Positions 1 through 11,400 of a DNA stretch of 64,000 nucleotides are shown piece after piece. The notes below the pieces were generated by a model. It had not been told where the DNA came from, searched no databases, and saw only the letters and a list, made by a program, of their open reading frames with translations. Source of the stretch: Sipunculus nudus (taxonomy: Eukaryota > Annelida > Sipuncula > Golfingiida > Sipunculidae). Positions within the stretch are counted from its first letter, which is position 1. Each line of letters starts with the position of its first letter. The translations under genes and the position numbers were made by a program. The DNA lies in contig CM049319.1 in NCBI GenBank assembly GCA_026874595.1, forward strand, positions 18,083,101 to 18,147,100. The letters are read 5' to 3'.

Positions 1-2521
1 ACAGCTCAGAATAATGGAAAATTTGATACAAAAGATGAAGTATCTGAACAACTAATGCAGAGATCACCATGATTCTTTGCATGGATATTGATTATGGAGT
101 GTTTCATCAGTTTCTGCAGACTGGTGGTGCCACCTATATTTATTCAATTTTTCAAATTTTTTTCTCTATTTTTGATGTAAACAATCAAGACATGGTGCTT
201 GAAAACTTGAAATCTACAGTTTTTGATCAACTGGTTTCAAATTTCAGCTTTTAACATATGAAATGCTTATGTGTACATGCTGTGAAAATTAAATCCACAG
301 CACTAACAGGAAAAATTTGAATATTTATATTTTAATGGCATCAGGAAAAAAAAAGAAAAGTATTCTCAGCTATGAAACTAATACATGTTTAAAAAAATCC
401 AAGGATCAAAACACCCAATATATTATACCAGGAGCAAACTGGAGTTGGGAATGTTTAATTTTATTACATAAAATAAAGGATCAGTAGTTTAAATTTTGAT
501 TATTTAGCCAGTATCATGTAAGAACTGATACAACCATGGGTTATTAGTCAAACATATTAAAATCTTTAATAAGCACTTGTCTGAGTAATATTTTAAATTT
601 TTTGACATATTTATTTTTTAATTTTGTAATAAATATAACCAACAAGTTAAATACCTGGATAAGACCTGGAAATTTAGATTAATTTAATATAATCAACTGC
701 ATCCTTGTCTATCATTATCTTGATTCATATAATCCCTAATAGTAAACAACAATTTTATTTATTTATTTATTTTTCATTTTTATGGTTGAAATGAAAAATA
801 CCCAATGGTGACTGCATGGTGTCATTTGAAATACAATTTTGGCCATCCATGGAAGATCCATAAATGATCAGTAATTAACTATACATTCCTTTTCCATTCT
901 TTTTTAAGTTCTTTTCATAAAGCAATAACTAAAAAAAAGTTTATTGTTAAGTTTATGGCCAAAACAAATACTAGAGGGGGGTTGGACAGTTAGATCCAGC
1001 TGAAGCCACCAAGGAGCTGGCTGGCTGCAGAGTGCCTCGCTTCAAGCATGCATAATTGGCCTGAAAGGTCAATGGGGGGACATATAGAGGGGCTTCAGTA
1101 CAGCCTAGGTGTGATATGGTCTCATAAAAACTTTCATAAAAGCTAGTTTTTGATCAATTCCTTTTATAACTTCAGAATTTAGAAGTTAAAATCAGTATGT
1201 GTGCAAGATATGAAAATTAAATCAACAGTGCTTACAGGGAAAAAACATGCCATGGCCAAAGTTGGGCAAAATTTAAGGTACTGATTTTATATTTATGCTA
1301 ATAACTTATAAAATTTGAAAAATTCAGAACTAATTTTGGGAATACAATTGAATCTTGATTAAATATTGTTATATCCCTGGCAAAAAAATCTCTACGTTCA
1401 GCAATTCTCATGTTAAGGGAGTAAATATTTTCTTTGATTTTTTACAAAGTGCATTGTTTGGGCCAATATAAAACAATTACTCAATACTGACATCATTTCT
1501 AGCCATGTGCATAGAGAGTGTATAGAAGAACATGTATATTATATATGGTCAAAGTCAGATCAGTAGTTTTGATATTAGGTGATCTTGTAACAAGGGTTTT
1601 TAATGGAAAATTGAAGTTTTTTTCTTCATATCTAGAAGGAATGCAGTCCTAGTGACCAAACCTTTTGGTAATGTAGGGCATTTGGGGGACATCTAACAGT
1701 ATGCCAAATTTTTGAAGCTGAGAGCTGGCCTAGGAAGCTTGGGAGCTGAGCTCTAGCAAACTGCATAAAATTTTATACTTTATTACTTGAATAAAATCTA
1801 CAGTTTTTGATCAACTGGTTTCTAATTTCAGATGTTAATAGATGAAATGCTAATAAAAACAACCTCTGAAAATTGAATCCACAGCACTTACAGGAAAAAA
1901 ATGTGCCAAGGTCAATTATAGGCAAAATTCAAGTTATAATTTCATATTTATGCTAATAACTTATAAAATTTGAAAAATTCAGATCTAATTTTGAGTATAC
2001 AATTGAATCCCGATTAAATATAGTTACATACTTGAAAAAAAAGTCTCTAGCTTCAGTAATTCTCAAGTTATGGGGGAAATTAGGTTTCCTGAATTTTTAC
2101 AAAGTGCATTATGTTTGGGCCCATAACTTCAATAATTTATAAAATATTGAACTAATTTCTGGTATGTACATAGGAAATATATAGAGGAATTATTATATTA
2201 CAAATGATCAATATCAGATTAGTGGTTTTAATATTAGGCAGTCTTTAAGTGTAACAATTGGATTTTAATGGAAAATGGAGGTTTTTCTTAATATTTTGAA
2301 GGAACGAAGTCCAATTGACCCAATTTTTGGTATTGTAGGAGATTTTGGGGACATCTAATGGTATGCTGAATTTCAGATTCGTAGGTCCAAAGGTTTAAAA
2401 ACGTGCCAGTTTAACAGACAGACGGACAGATTGACGGCCAACGGACAAAGGACAACTACAGCTCAGATGACTTACAGTCAGCTGAGCTAAAAACTGTGTG
2501 TGCCTTACAAAATTACAAACT
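1..2521. repeat. Non-coding flank with old dispersed repeats
   Basis: The sequence is AT-rich and has no convincing exon. Positions 60-135 match the repeat at 43340-44090 (CTGCAGACTGGTGGTGCC). Two related stretches (about 1140-1700 and 1780-2490) share lines such as AATAACTTATAAAATTTGAAAA and end in a GACGGACAGA tract followed by AGCTCAG...CTGAGCTAAAA at 2460-2491. Confidence 0.6.
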
Positions 2522-2524
2522 TAC

Positions 2525-2575
2525 ACATTATGTGCTCCAGTTCTTGGATTGTTAGTTGATGGTTGTTCACAGCAT
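2525..2575 (-). CDS. Host gene exon 9 (51 bp), possibly the last
   Basis: Acceptor TATATTTTCAG opens 16 full codons, from CCEQPSTNN to GAHN, in the phase 2 frame set by exon 8. The reading then meets GTG TAA (2526-2522), which is either the last codon and stop or a GTAAGT donor. If it is a stop, the protein ends here at about 237 residues. If it is a donor, the gene continues beyond base 1, since nothing exon-like is visible in 1-2521. Confidence 0.55.
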
Positions 2576-4432
2576 CTGAAAATATAAAATGCAAAGTTAT
2601 AAATACACCTTAAACAAGTCACCACAAAAGTTTGGGGCTAACTTTACCCTTATTTATAATAAATCAATGTCGATACACATTGCACAACCTACTTTCGCAA
2701 AGAAATATTCTCATAATACAGTAATTTTGTCACAATAAAAGGCTAAAGACTTTTATGATTCCATCACTCGGTAACTGTATACTGTGATTGCCTTTATATC
2801 AGTGGGGCAGTATTTTAGCAGTTTTCTATATTTTCAGAGTTTCACAGGGTTCCCCCCCCCCCCCCCAAGTCAATCATTATATATAATTATTTAAAACTAT
2901 ATCAAAGACTTCATTCACTGAAATCTCTCATAATCCATTTGGCTTAGGACCTGGAGGAACAGCACAAAAGTGTTGTTGGTGTATGACTTAATTATGATAG
3001 GCCCAGCTTACTAGTGGTCAATGTGGACTGTCCCAGGGGTTTCTCACAACTTCCAGTGGTCTGCTTGTATCACGTACAGGACTTAAAAAACCTCAGCTCA
3101 TAAGAAAACACTCATTAGTTTAAGTGTACAAAATCAATCTGTGACAAAATTACCAGGTAATCTGAGGTCTTGTTTGTTCCAGGAGATTGCCACCGATGAG
3201 AGTACGTCACTCATCAGTTTAAATACTCTATATTTTATAATCCCAGTAATCACCAAATTTACAGACATCACTTTGTTGCTACAGCAACCTAAAATGATTG
3301 CCAGGTCATGTGCACATGTGCAACATCGTAGAATGCACTGATCTTCCAAAGAATGACCTGATCAGCAAACTGGAGCCCTAACATCAGCAAGAAATGTTGG
3401 GGGGAAATTGTTCAAATAATAATTGACATACCGGCATGGCAGCTATAAGTTATTTATTTTTGACTAGTGAAAAAAAAATTGTTACAAAACCTTGAACAAT
3501 TGGTGCTCAAAAATAAATTGTTCTGCCTGTAATTCACAGAATAAAGGTCACAGTGACCTAATTTCATGATTAAAAGGAGACTTGCCAATGACCTCCCTGG
3601 ATGTCAGATTAGAAGGTTCTAGGTTCCATGTCCAATAGTAAAGTTTTATTTACCTAGTTTCAGGTTTCCAAGGAGATTTGGCCAGAACTTCCTTGCATTT
3701 TGTGTCAATTTGCACCCTGTTGAATGGGTGCTCAAAATCATGCTTTTGGCCAGTAGCTCACAGAACAGAGGTTTCCATGACCTAATTTCAAGTTTTCATG
3801 GAGATTCGGACAAGAATTTCAAGTTAATTATGTTAGAAATTTCCAGGTCAAAGAGACTTGCCTGACTGCTTGTCTGAAAATCATGTTTTTTCAGCAGTTA
3901 CTTGCAAAAAATAGGTTATCATGACCTAGGTAAAAATTTCCAAGAAAATTTGCCCAGAACTTCCCTTTATGTTGTGTTAGAAGATTCTGGGCCTAATGGA
4001 TACAATTTGAGCCCATCTGACTTACAGCGTGCGCAAATCTTGTTTTGCAGTAAAATCAACCTTAAAGAATACAGGTCAAAGGGTCCTAATTTCATGTTAA
4101 CAAGGACAAATTTACTTAGCCACTGCTAACTTGATATCATGAATTTGAAGCCACCATTGATACAAAGATAACCACAATATTCTCAAAGACTAAATGGGTT
4201 CTATGAAAATGCTTTATCTACAGATAACTCCTAATAGACCAACAGGTTTTAAATGGAGAATCTATGTTGCATAGTTTAAATTATATTTTGATCAGTTCTG
4301 TAGCAAAACAAGGTTTAGACATCTAAACACAACATAACATTAAATATGCAGCATGTTGTGCATGCAAAATTTGTTGGTTCTTTTTAAATCAACATAATAT
4401 GCAAAACCATATAAAAGTGGAAATCAACTCAC
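2576..4432. other. Host intron 8, repeat-derived sequence
   Basis: No exon with good borders was found inside. It contains a C run at about 2851-2866 and degenerate copies of a repeat with lines such as 'cagtgacctaatttca' and 'gacttgcc'. Short ORFs on both strands near 3134-3349 overlap each other and look like chance. Confidence 0.5.
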
Positions 4433-4474
4433 TGTTCACGGTGCCACGCAATTGCGGTACTGTTGTCATTGTTA
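4433..4474 (-). CDS. Host gene exon 8 (42 bp, phase 2-2)
   Basis: A strong pyrimidine tract and acceptor TTTCTTTCCAG precede 13 full codons reading NNDNSTAIAWHRE, followed by donor ACA|GTGAGTTG. It is phase 2 at both ends. The split codons encode Ser (with exon 7) and Gln (with exon 9). It is short but has excellent splice signals. Confidence 0.65.
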
Positions 4475-4825
4475 CTGGAAAGAAAAGAAATATATGTACA
4501 GCTATAGAATTATTTCCCACAAATCAATTTCTCCACATGGCTAACCCAGGATACTTCAAATTAGATTCCTGAAAGGTATGCAGCGCTTTTGTCAAATATA
4601 CCCAGATAGCACTGTGCAGTGGGACCATCACTGTTACGAATGGCAACATATCCCATTAGCTAGCTGACTAAGGACCAGCAATAGGCTATAGCCACCATAC
4701 AACGGCCTTGTTGAAAAGCATCTGTATATGTATGTTTGCCTCTCCAGTCATAATTCAGTCAAAATGGCTTTAAATTTCAACCTTTGTTTTTGTAACACTG
4801 GTGGTCTGAAGGTGGCTGCAGACAA

Positions 4826-5495
4826 AGGGGTGAAAGCTAGCAGCATGCTATCTGGGAACTTTTTAAAATATTTATGATATGGGGTATACTAAACTCCACA
4901 TGAAACTGATTCATTCATATGAGGTGCTTCTACAATTGATAGATATAGGCTTTCATGCAATTGTGTGATCTGATTTTTGTATTCTTTAATTACCAGAATT
5001 ACCTCTTGTTATGAAAGTCCGGGTTCACGTTTAAGGTAATTGCCCAGCAGCTTTCACTTGCCCTGTATAAATTTTTATCATCAGCTGTGCTAAAAATCAT
5101 TTTTCACTTATTAAATTTACTTTATGTAAAATTATGAATGTTGGATCCTATCCCTGGAAATTCCATGACATTATTAAAAACTTTACAAATTTTAAGTCCC
5201 TAAGTTGAGAGATTTTACTAACACTATATATATATATTTATACAACATAATTCAAAGCTGTCTAAAAATGATCATCTGAATGCAATGACACTGAAAGTAT
5301 CTTACCTCTGTTCCTTGCTTTTTGCCGTCAGGTTCCTTCTGTTTTGACCTTGACTTAACAGATTTAAGACTTCAGACTTAATAGACTTCAGACTGTGTTG
5401 GGGTATTTTCTTTTCTGAGGAAAGAAAAACAACTTTAAACAAATGATGTAAGATCAAGGAACCCTGAAGTTTTATATGCTCATTTGATTGATCTG
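4826..5495 (-). repeat. Duplicated exon-7 segment, copy 1 (left part)
   Basis: It matches 15377-16043 at about 97-98 percent by eye and continues after the gypsy insertion at 15074-15154. It carries the live exon 7. The short TATATATATA tract near 5225 is shared by both copies. Confidence 0.85.
5306..5414 (-). CDS. Host gene exon 7 (109 bp, phase 1-2), live copy
   Basis: Acceptor TTTCTTTCCTCAG and donor GAG|GTAAGA flank 35 full codons, including KKIPQHSLKSIKSEVLNLL, a lysine-, serine- and glutamine-rich stretch. The exon enters in phase 1 and leaves in phase 2. An identical 109-bp copy lies at 15858-15966, but that copy lacks the acceptor AG. A Ty3/gypsy element begins at 5496, 81 bp upstream in gene order, and so lies close to the branch-point region of this intron. 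The element is antisense to the gene. Confidence 0.68.
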
Positions 5496-6690
5496 TGTAA
5501 CCGGACGATTGCATTCAACGCACCAGCTACGTCATCCACCATGTTTAACTTGTATGGAGCTAGGACCGCGCACTGCTGAGTTGAATTACCGACGTTACAG
5601 GTGATGATATGTGTAGAGCAATGCAGAGAATGGTCCAGGTATGTTTCTGTAGTCTTCTGATCAGTTGTATCTCCATAGTAATTAGGGGCATGAGTTTAGT
5701 TTTATCTAGTCAGAGCCCAGATGGGCCCGCCATGTTCGGAGACGAGATCTGAGGTACTTTATAACATCTTACTCTTTAGTTATTCAGAATTATGACGCGT
5801 ATGAGAGAAAACCTGTGTTATCATGTGAGATTAATTGTTTGGCAATACTGTGAATCTAGGCCACAGAGTTAACACCGTGTATCGGCGCAATTAAGGAATC
5901 TTGACTTTTGTACATGCGCCCGATAGATGGCGCCACTGGTTGCAAATGGCATCTTGTACTGTTGTAAAGCGCCTGTTTATCTTCCTGACGCAATTCTGGT
6001 ATTTGTTGAGAATTAGTATGAACTAAAGGCTCACCAGTTTGTGTATAATAGGAGAATCCATTGAGTATCACTTAAGATAGTGTTTCTAAGGTTTAAATTA
6101 CTTATATGCACAGGGTTAATTTTAGGAAATATATCCCATACCCGTCTTGCATGAGATTAAGTCGGATGTAAGGGTCTGTTGATATTTCAGTATATAAGTC
6201 CATTTAGTGAGATGGATGGTTTTATTATTTAGAAGTTATTTCTACCATGCGATGCATATTATTTTCTTTTTATTTAATTCACAATACAGAGTTGATAGCT
6301 ACTAATGTGTTCGTTAATACCCATTCTTACCTATACGGATGCACATATTATGTTGCCTTGTAATTTCTCACTGTAGATAACTGTTTGAGTAGGCATAGTA
6401 AATATATGAACCAGAACTGTACGGATATCAGTCTAATGTGAGGAGTTATCACCTGTATGTTTTGTTTCTTTTAATATCTGATAGGGAATAATGTAAGACC
6501 ATACCTAGAGTATATATTGCCAATGTTGTATTTTCATAACATTGTCATTGTTTCGCTTATATGAGAGTTTTACTCTATTGTTTCAGATGGAAATACGCCA
6601 GCCACACACATATATTCACACCACATGTACTCATGGAAATAAAGTGAAGTTATGCCAAGTTGTGTCTTATTCGTAGTAAAACATACTACA
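5496..6690 (+). repeat. 5' LTR with a 73-bp deletion near its start
   Basis: It begins TGTAACCGGACGAT, then jumps directly to the base matching 13893. The segment equivalent to 13820-13892 is missing. It retains a TATATAAG box at 6191-6198 and AATAAA at 6638-6643, consistent with U3 and R. All remaining length matches the 3' LTR exactly. Confidence 0.95.
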
Positions 6691-8493
6691 TCTTTCTGGT
6701 GGCAGCAGGTGGGATTTGGCATGATAATAAAGTGGCTGGCGGGTGATAGTGGCCTTCGATGAGACCAGGTGCAGTGAATGGTCACATTGTTTGGAGGAGC
6801 TGTATCTATTGGGACTGTGAACGACACTGGTTGTTTATAAGCCATCAGGTGATTACAGCTGTGTTGAGCTGATGAGTGGACTTGCAGCTGATAAAGCCAT
6901 CCAGGGGACTATGGCTGTATTAATGAATGGACTTTCCTATTATTAAAAAAAAAAAAAAAAAAAAAAAACTTCAAGTGGCTGTTAATTTATACAGCATTTG
7001 GTGATACTCACCTGATGCAGAGCTCTCGGACTATGATGATGTGTTAAGTTTTACAGGGAACTGTAAGTTGTATGGCATAAATACTAAGAAGTCCTGTTGA
7101 CACTTTTTATCTTCCTTTACCTAAAACAACAGTTGTGAACTATCCATTCCTTGGAAGTCCGTTTGATGGTCTACAAGGGGACTTTGTTTATAAATGTGGG
7201 AACCTGCAGTATTATGGACTTGGTTACTTGTCATTAGTGGACTTGTGTATCAAACATTACAAGAACACCTGTCATTATTAATGGTCATCTCTTAAATACC
7301 TGCAGTTTGTATTTTATAACTGAGAAGTGACAACCTATGCAGATGTGTATAATATTATTTTTGCTCAAGCTTATAGGGAGTGTAATGTATGGTGATACTG
7401 TTGCATGAATCCCGTTCATATTAAATATGGACTCCAGCCATTTATGTGTGATATAATTATCAGTTGTCAGAATTTTAAGTTGGTCCTTTGCTGATGGTTG
7501 ATTATACTAGGTGGAAAGAAAGAATCCTAGTTATTTCTTTTCTCCAGCCATATGCTAACTGCTGTTGACATTAAACTGAGACAGGTGAGATAAGACAGTG
7601 GGTATCTGGAATATGAATATATGCTACATGGTATTATATGTAGGTTTGGTTTTGTGAATACACAAGAACAATGTGATTAACAGAAAAACGGGTATTTAAC
7701 AACCTGATAAGTGAATAATTGGAACATGAATATGATACAGTACTTATCCAGTTTGAGTATCTGACATTTGAATACATGTATTTTAATGATGTTCTTGTAC
7801 ATCAAGTGACATTGGGCCATATTGGATATTTATGTGACCAGATTTTGGTATCTCTTGCCAGTTTCATGTTTTGCTTCACATTTGGTTTTGTATATTGCTC
7901 ATCAGACGTAAGTGAATAAGACCAGGTATGTAAGACTGCATGATCTCGTATTGGTAGAGTGTGGGACTAAAATATTTATTGTCTAACTCAAGTCATGGTT
8001 GAAATTGAGGTATCCAATTTGAATGTGTTTTTGTTTTACTTTGCTGACTATTAGGGAATACACTCAAGTTGCTATGATGTTCATTGTTGTTTGTATAAGA
8101 ACAAAACAGGCAGGTTAGTGGCCCTGTTGTGTAGATTGCCATAAGACATGAATGGTTATATGATTTTGTGTCCTGTTGTTGGCAGGGTTTTCCAGGTAAG
8201 GTTTGCTATGTTTGGAACTTCCCAGGGACACTGTGTTTGATATTGCAGAGAATTCCTTGCTATTAAGACTTGATGTGATTGACTAGTACTACACACAGAT
8301 TTGTTGGTATGTGCATGTTTATTTGCTACAACTGATTATTGATACCCTTATTGTGCAATGCTAATAGCATTTGTTATGTAGTAGAACTTCATTGATGATA
8401 TTCACTCAACAGTCTAAGAGATACTCCATATACTAGTTGATTGGTACTACGTTGTAACTTTCACATTGACAAGACTGTTTTGTATGTGATAAC
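6691..8493 (+). other. Gypsy untranslated leader with primer-binding site
   Basis: The leader is 1.8 kb long, which is unusual. TGGTGGCAGCAGGTGGGA at 6697-6714, seven bases after the LTR, is a plausible tRNA primer-binding site because it begins with TGG. A run of about 25 A occurs at 6945-6968. There is no long ORF, and several short upstream ATGs precede the Gag start. Confidence 0.6.
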
Positions 8494-11400
8494 ATGTCCC
8501 AAACCGGCACTGATCAAGCTGATCAGGGAGCCGGTGCCCTGAATGAAATGGAACTGTTGCAGAGGCAGGTTGAGCAGATGCAAGCTCTTCTTCAAAGAGC
8601 AGGAATTGATCCACGTCAGCAGAGTGCCCCTCCAAGTGCTAGCCCTCCATTGAGAAGGACTGAGAGGGATGATCCAGTCCCAACTCGTGTAGTTTATACT
8701 CAGAGAAAACTGTCTAAATTTGCTGGAGAGAGAGGCAAATTAGAGGACTGGGTCTTAGAGGCCAAAAGTGCTCTTAGAGCCCAAGGTGTACAGGGACAGG
8801 AAGCTGTTGAGTTTTTATTAGGCCATTTGGAGGGTCCAGCGAAAAGTGAAATACGATATGCTCCTGATTCAGAGAAGGTTGATGCAGCCGCGGTATTTAC
8901 TCTTCTTCAGGAAGCATTTGGTGAACGATTGTCTGCATCTCAGCTGTTAGATAGCTTCTATGGAAGGAAACAGCAGGACAAAGAAACCTTGCGTGATTTC
9001 TCATATGGACTCATGAACCTTTTAGACAGAGCTCTGGGCCAGGACCCAGAAGCTGTGGCAAACAGGGACAAAACTCTTCGCGACAGGTTTGCCGAGCGAG
9101 TTCGTGATTCCGGACTAAGGAGGGAGTTAAAGAGACGCACTAGAGATCAGCCTGAAATCTCTTTTCGTGCATTAAGGGAGGAAGCTATTAGATGGGCGGA
9201 GGAAGACTTAGTTCAGCCCACACCGAAAACTGTTAGTTCATATAAGGTCAAAGCAGACGAACCCCCAAGTTCTTATGAGAAGAGCGAGGTCAGGAGATTA
9301 CTAGAGGTAGTTGAAAAACAGCAGAAGTGCCATGAAGAGCTGCTTCAGAATCAGCAACAACTGCTAGAGCTCCTGCAGCACCAAAATGTGGGAAACCAGA
9401 ATCGCCAAATGTCCGAAAATACCGTTAGGAAGGATCAGTCAGAATCACCCCGAAAGTGTTTCTATTGCTCCTCAACGGACCATCTAATCAGAAATTGTCC
9501 TAAACGTGTTGCTAGTAGAAGGGACAAGAAAGGGGCTAATCCAGATGCGAAGACTGCTGGTAACACAGGCAGTACCCCTAATGACACCCAGAACAACTCT
9601 ATTCGGGGGAATCTTGCACCCCAGGCGACAGTTCTAGAGAATACGATTGGTGGTCGTCCATTGGTTACAGCGAGGGTGGAAGGCGTCGAGTTGGAATGTT
9701 TACTAGATACCGGGTCTATGGTTTCTACAATGACTGATGATTTCTTCCACAGATACATTGAAAGGGAAGACACCCAACTAGGAGATAAGTGGGTACAGGT
9801 TACTGCTGCAAACGGACTAGAGGTACCCTACCAGGGTATTGTCACAGTAAACATGGAGATTGATGGCCAGCGGATAGAGGATTGTGGAGTACTAGTAGTC
9901 AGTAGAACTTCAGAGGAAGTTACAGAGACCCCGGTCCTGTTAGGTATGAACGTGATCTCACAGGTTCCACGCTTCTCCGGGATCTTGTGTGAGCCCAAGG
10001 CCAAGTTTATACGTATTGCTGGGATGGAAGCTATTACGATCCCCAAGTCAAGTTCCTGTGAGATAGCCGCCATAGCGCCTCGTTGGAACATGGTTGGATG
10101 TGTGGAGGGATTCTCCCAACCTGTGAAGGGGGCAGTTACTGTCACACCAGCATTAGTCACGGTCGGAGGTGGTAAATTACCAATAAGAGTCATGAATATG
10201 ACTAGTAGGGATGTCACATTGTCCCCAGGGACAAGGATTGGCACCATTTCCCGTGTCAAGGATATACAGAGCGGGTTGAGTAAAGTTGACGTCACTTTTG
10301 AGGATAGGAGAGTGCACCTCAGCCAGATAAGTGGAAAGCCCAGGGAGGACAGAGCTGATAGAGATATCCTTGATCTCGGGATTGTACATGGATCAGAGGA
10401 GGAGAGAGAAAGACTGTTACAGATACTCAATAGACACAGTGAAGTTGTTATGAAGGCGGGGGACGCTGTTGGTTGTACTAACCTCTTAACACACATGATC
10501 AAGACAACAGATGACCTTCCAGTGTCTCAACCTTACAGACGTATTCCGCCACACCAGTGGGAGGAAGTTCGACAGCATTTGAAGGAGCTCTGTGAGCAAG
10601 GCATTATTAAACGGTCGGTGTCAAATTATGCCTCCCCAGTAGTCCTTGTGAGGAAGTCATCAGGCAGTTTACGGCTTTGTGTGGACTACCGCCAGCTAAA
10701 CAAGAAAGTGCGCAGAGATGCTTTTCCTCTGCCGAGGATGAATGAAATCTTAGACTCTCTGCATGGGGCCAAATATTTTAGCACTTTGGACTTAGCGTCC
10801 GCCTACAACCAGATCGAGGTTGCTGAAGAAGACAGACATAAGACAGCTTTTACAACCCCAATGGGCCTATATGAATTCATCAGGATGCCTTTCGGACTGT
10901 CTAACAGTCCAGCCACGTTCCAGAGGCTCATGACCACAATATTCCAGGATGACATTCTTAACACCATGTTTGTATATCTGGACGATATAATCGTGTATGG
11001 GCGAACCGTGGATGAACACCTCAAAAGACTCGAGGAGGTACTGAGTAAATTGAGCAGATTTGGCCTGAAGTTGAAGTTAAACAAGTGCTCTTTTTTGTGT
11101 AGGGAAGTAAGTTTCCTGGGACACTTAGTATCCGGGGATGGAGTGCGTCCTAACCCAGATAGAATAGCAGCTGTGAGACAGTGGCCTAAACCTACGACAG
11201 TTAAAGAGCTTAGAAGCTTCCTTGGTTTTTGCCAATTCTACCAGCGGTTTGTGCCAGGCTTTGCTAAAATAGCATCAGTTCTTCATAAGTTAGTAGCGGA
11301 AAGTTCAAAGGGGAATTATGGACATTGGAAGCCCAGACGTATTGTGATCACTAATCATTGGGATACTAAACATACTGAGGCCTTTGAGCGACTGAAGGAG

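Noticed and set aside
5856-6071. 71-codon ORF on the minus strand of both LTRs
   Set aside because: It is present twice only because the LTRs are copies. No start context or motif supports it.
9828-10502. 224-codon antisense ORF inside the gypsy Gag-Pol
   Set aside because: The sense frame has clear protease and RT flanks. The antisense frame has no motif.
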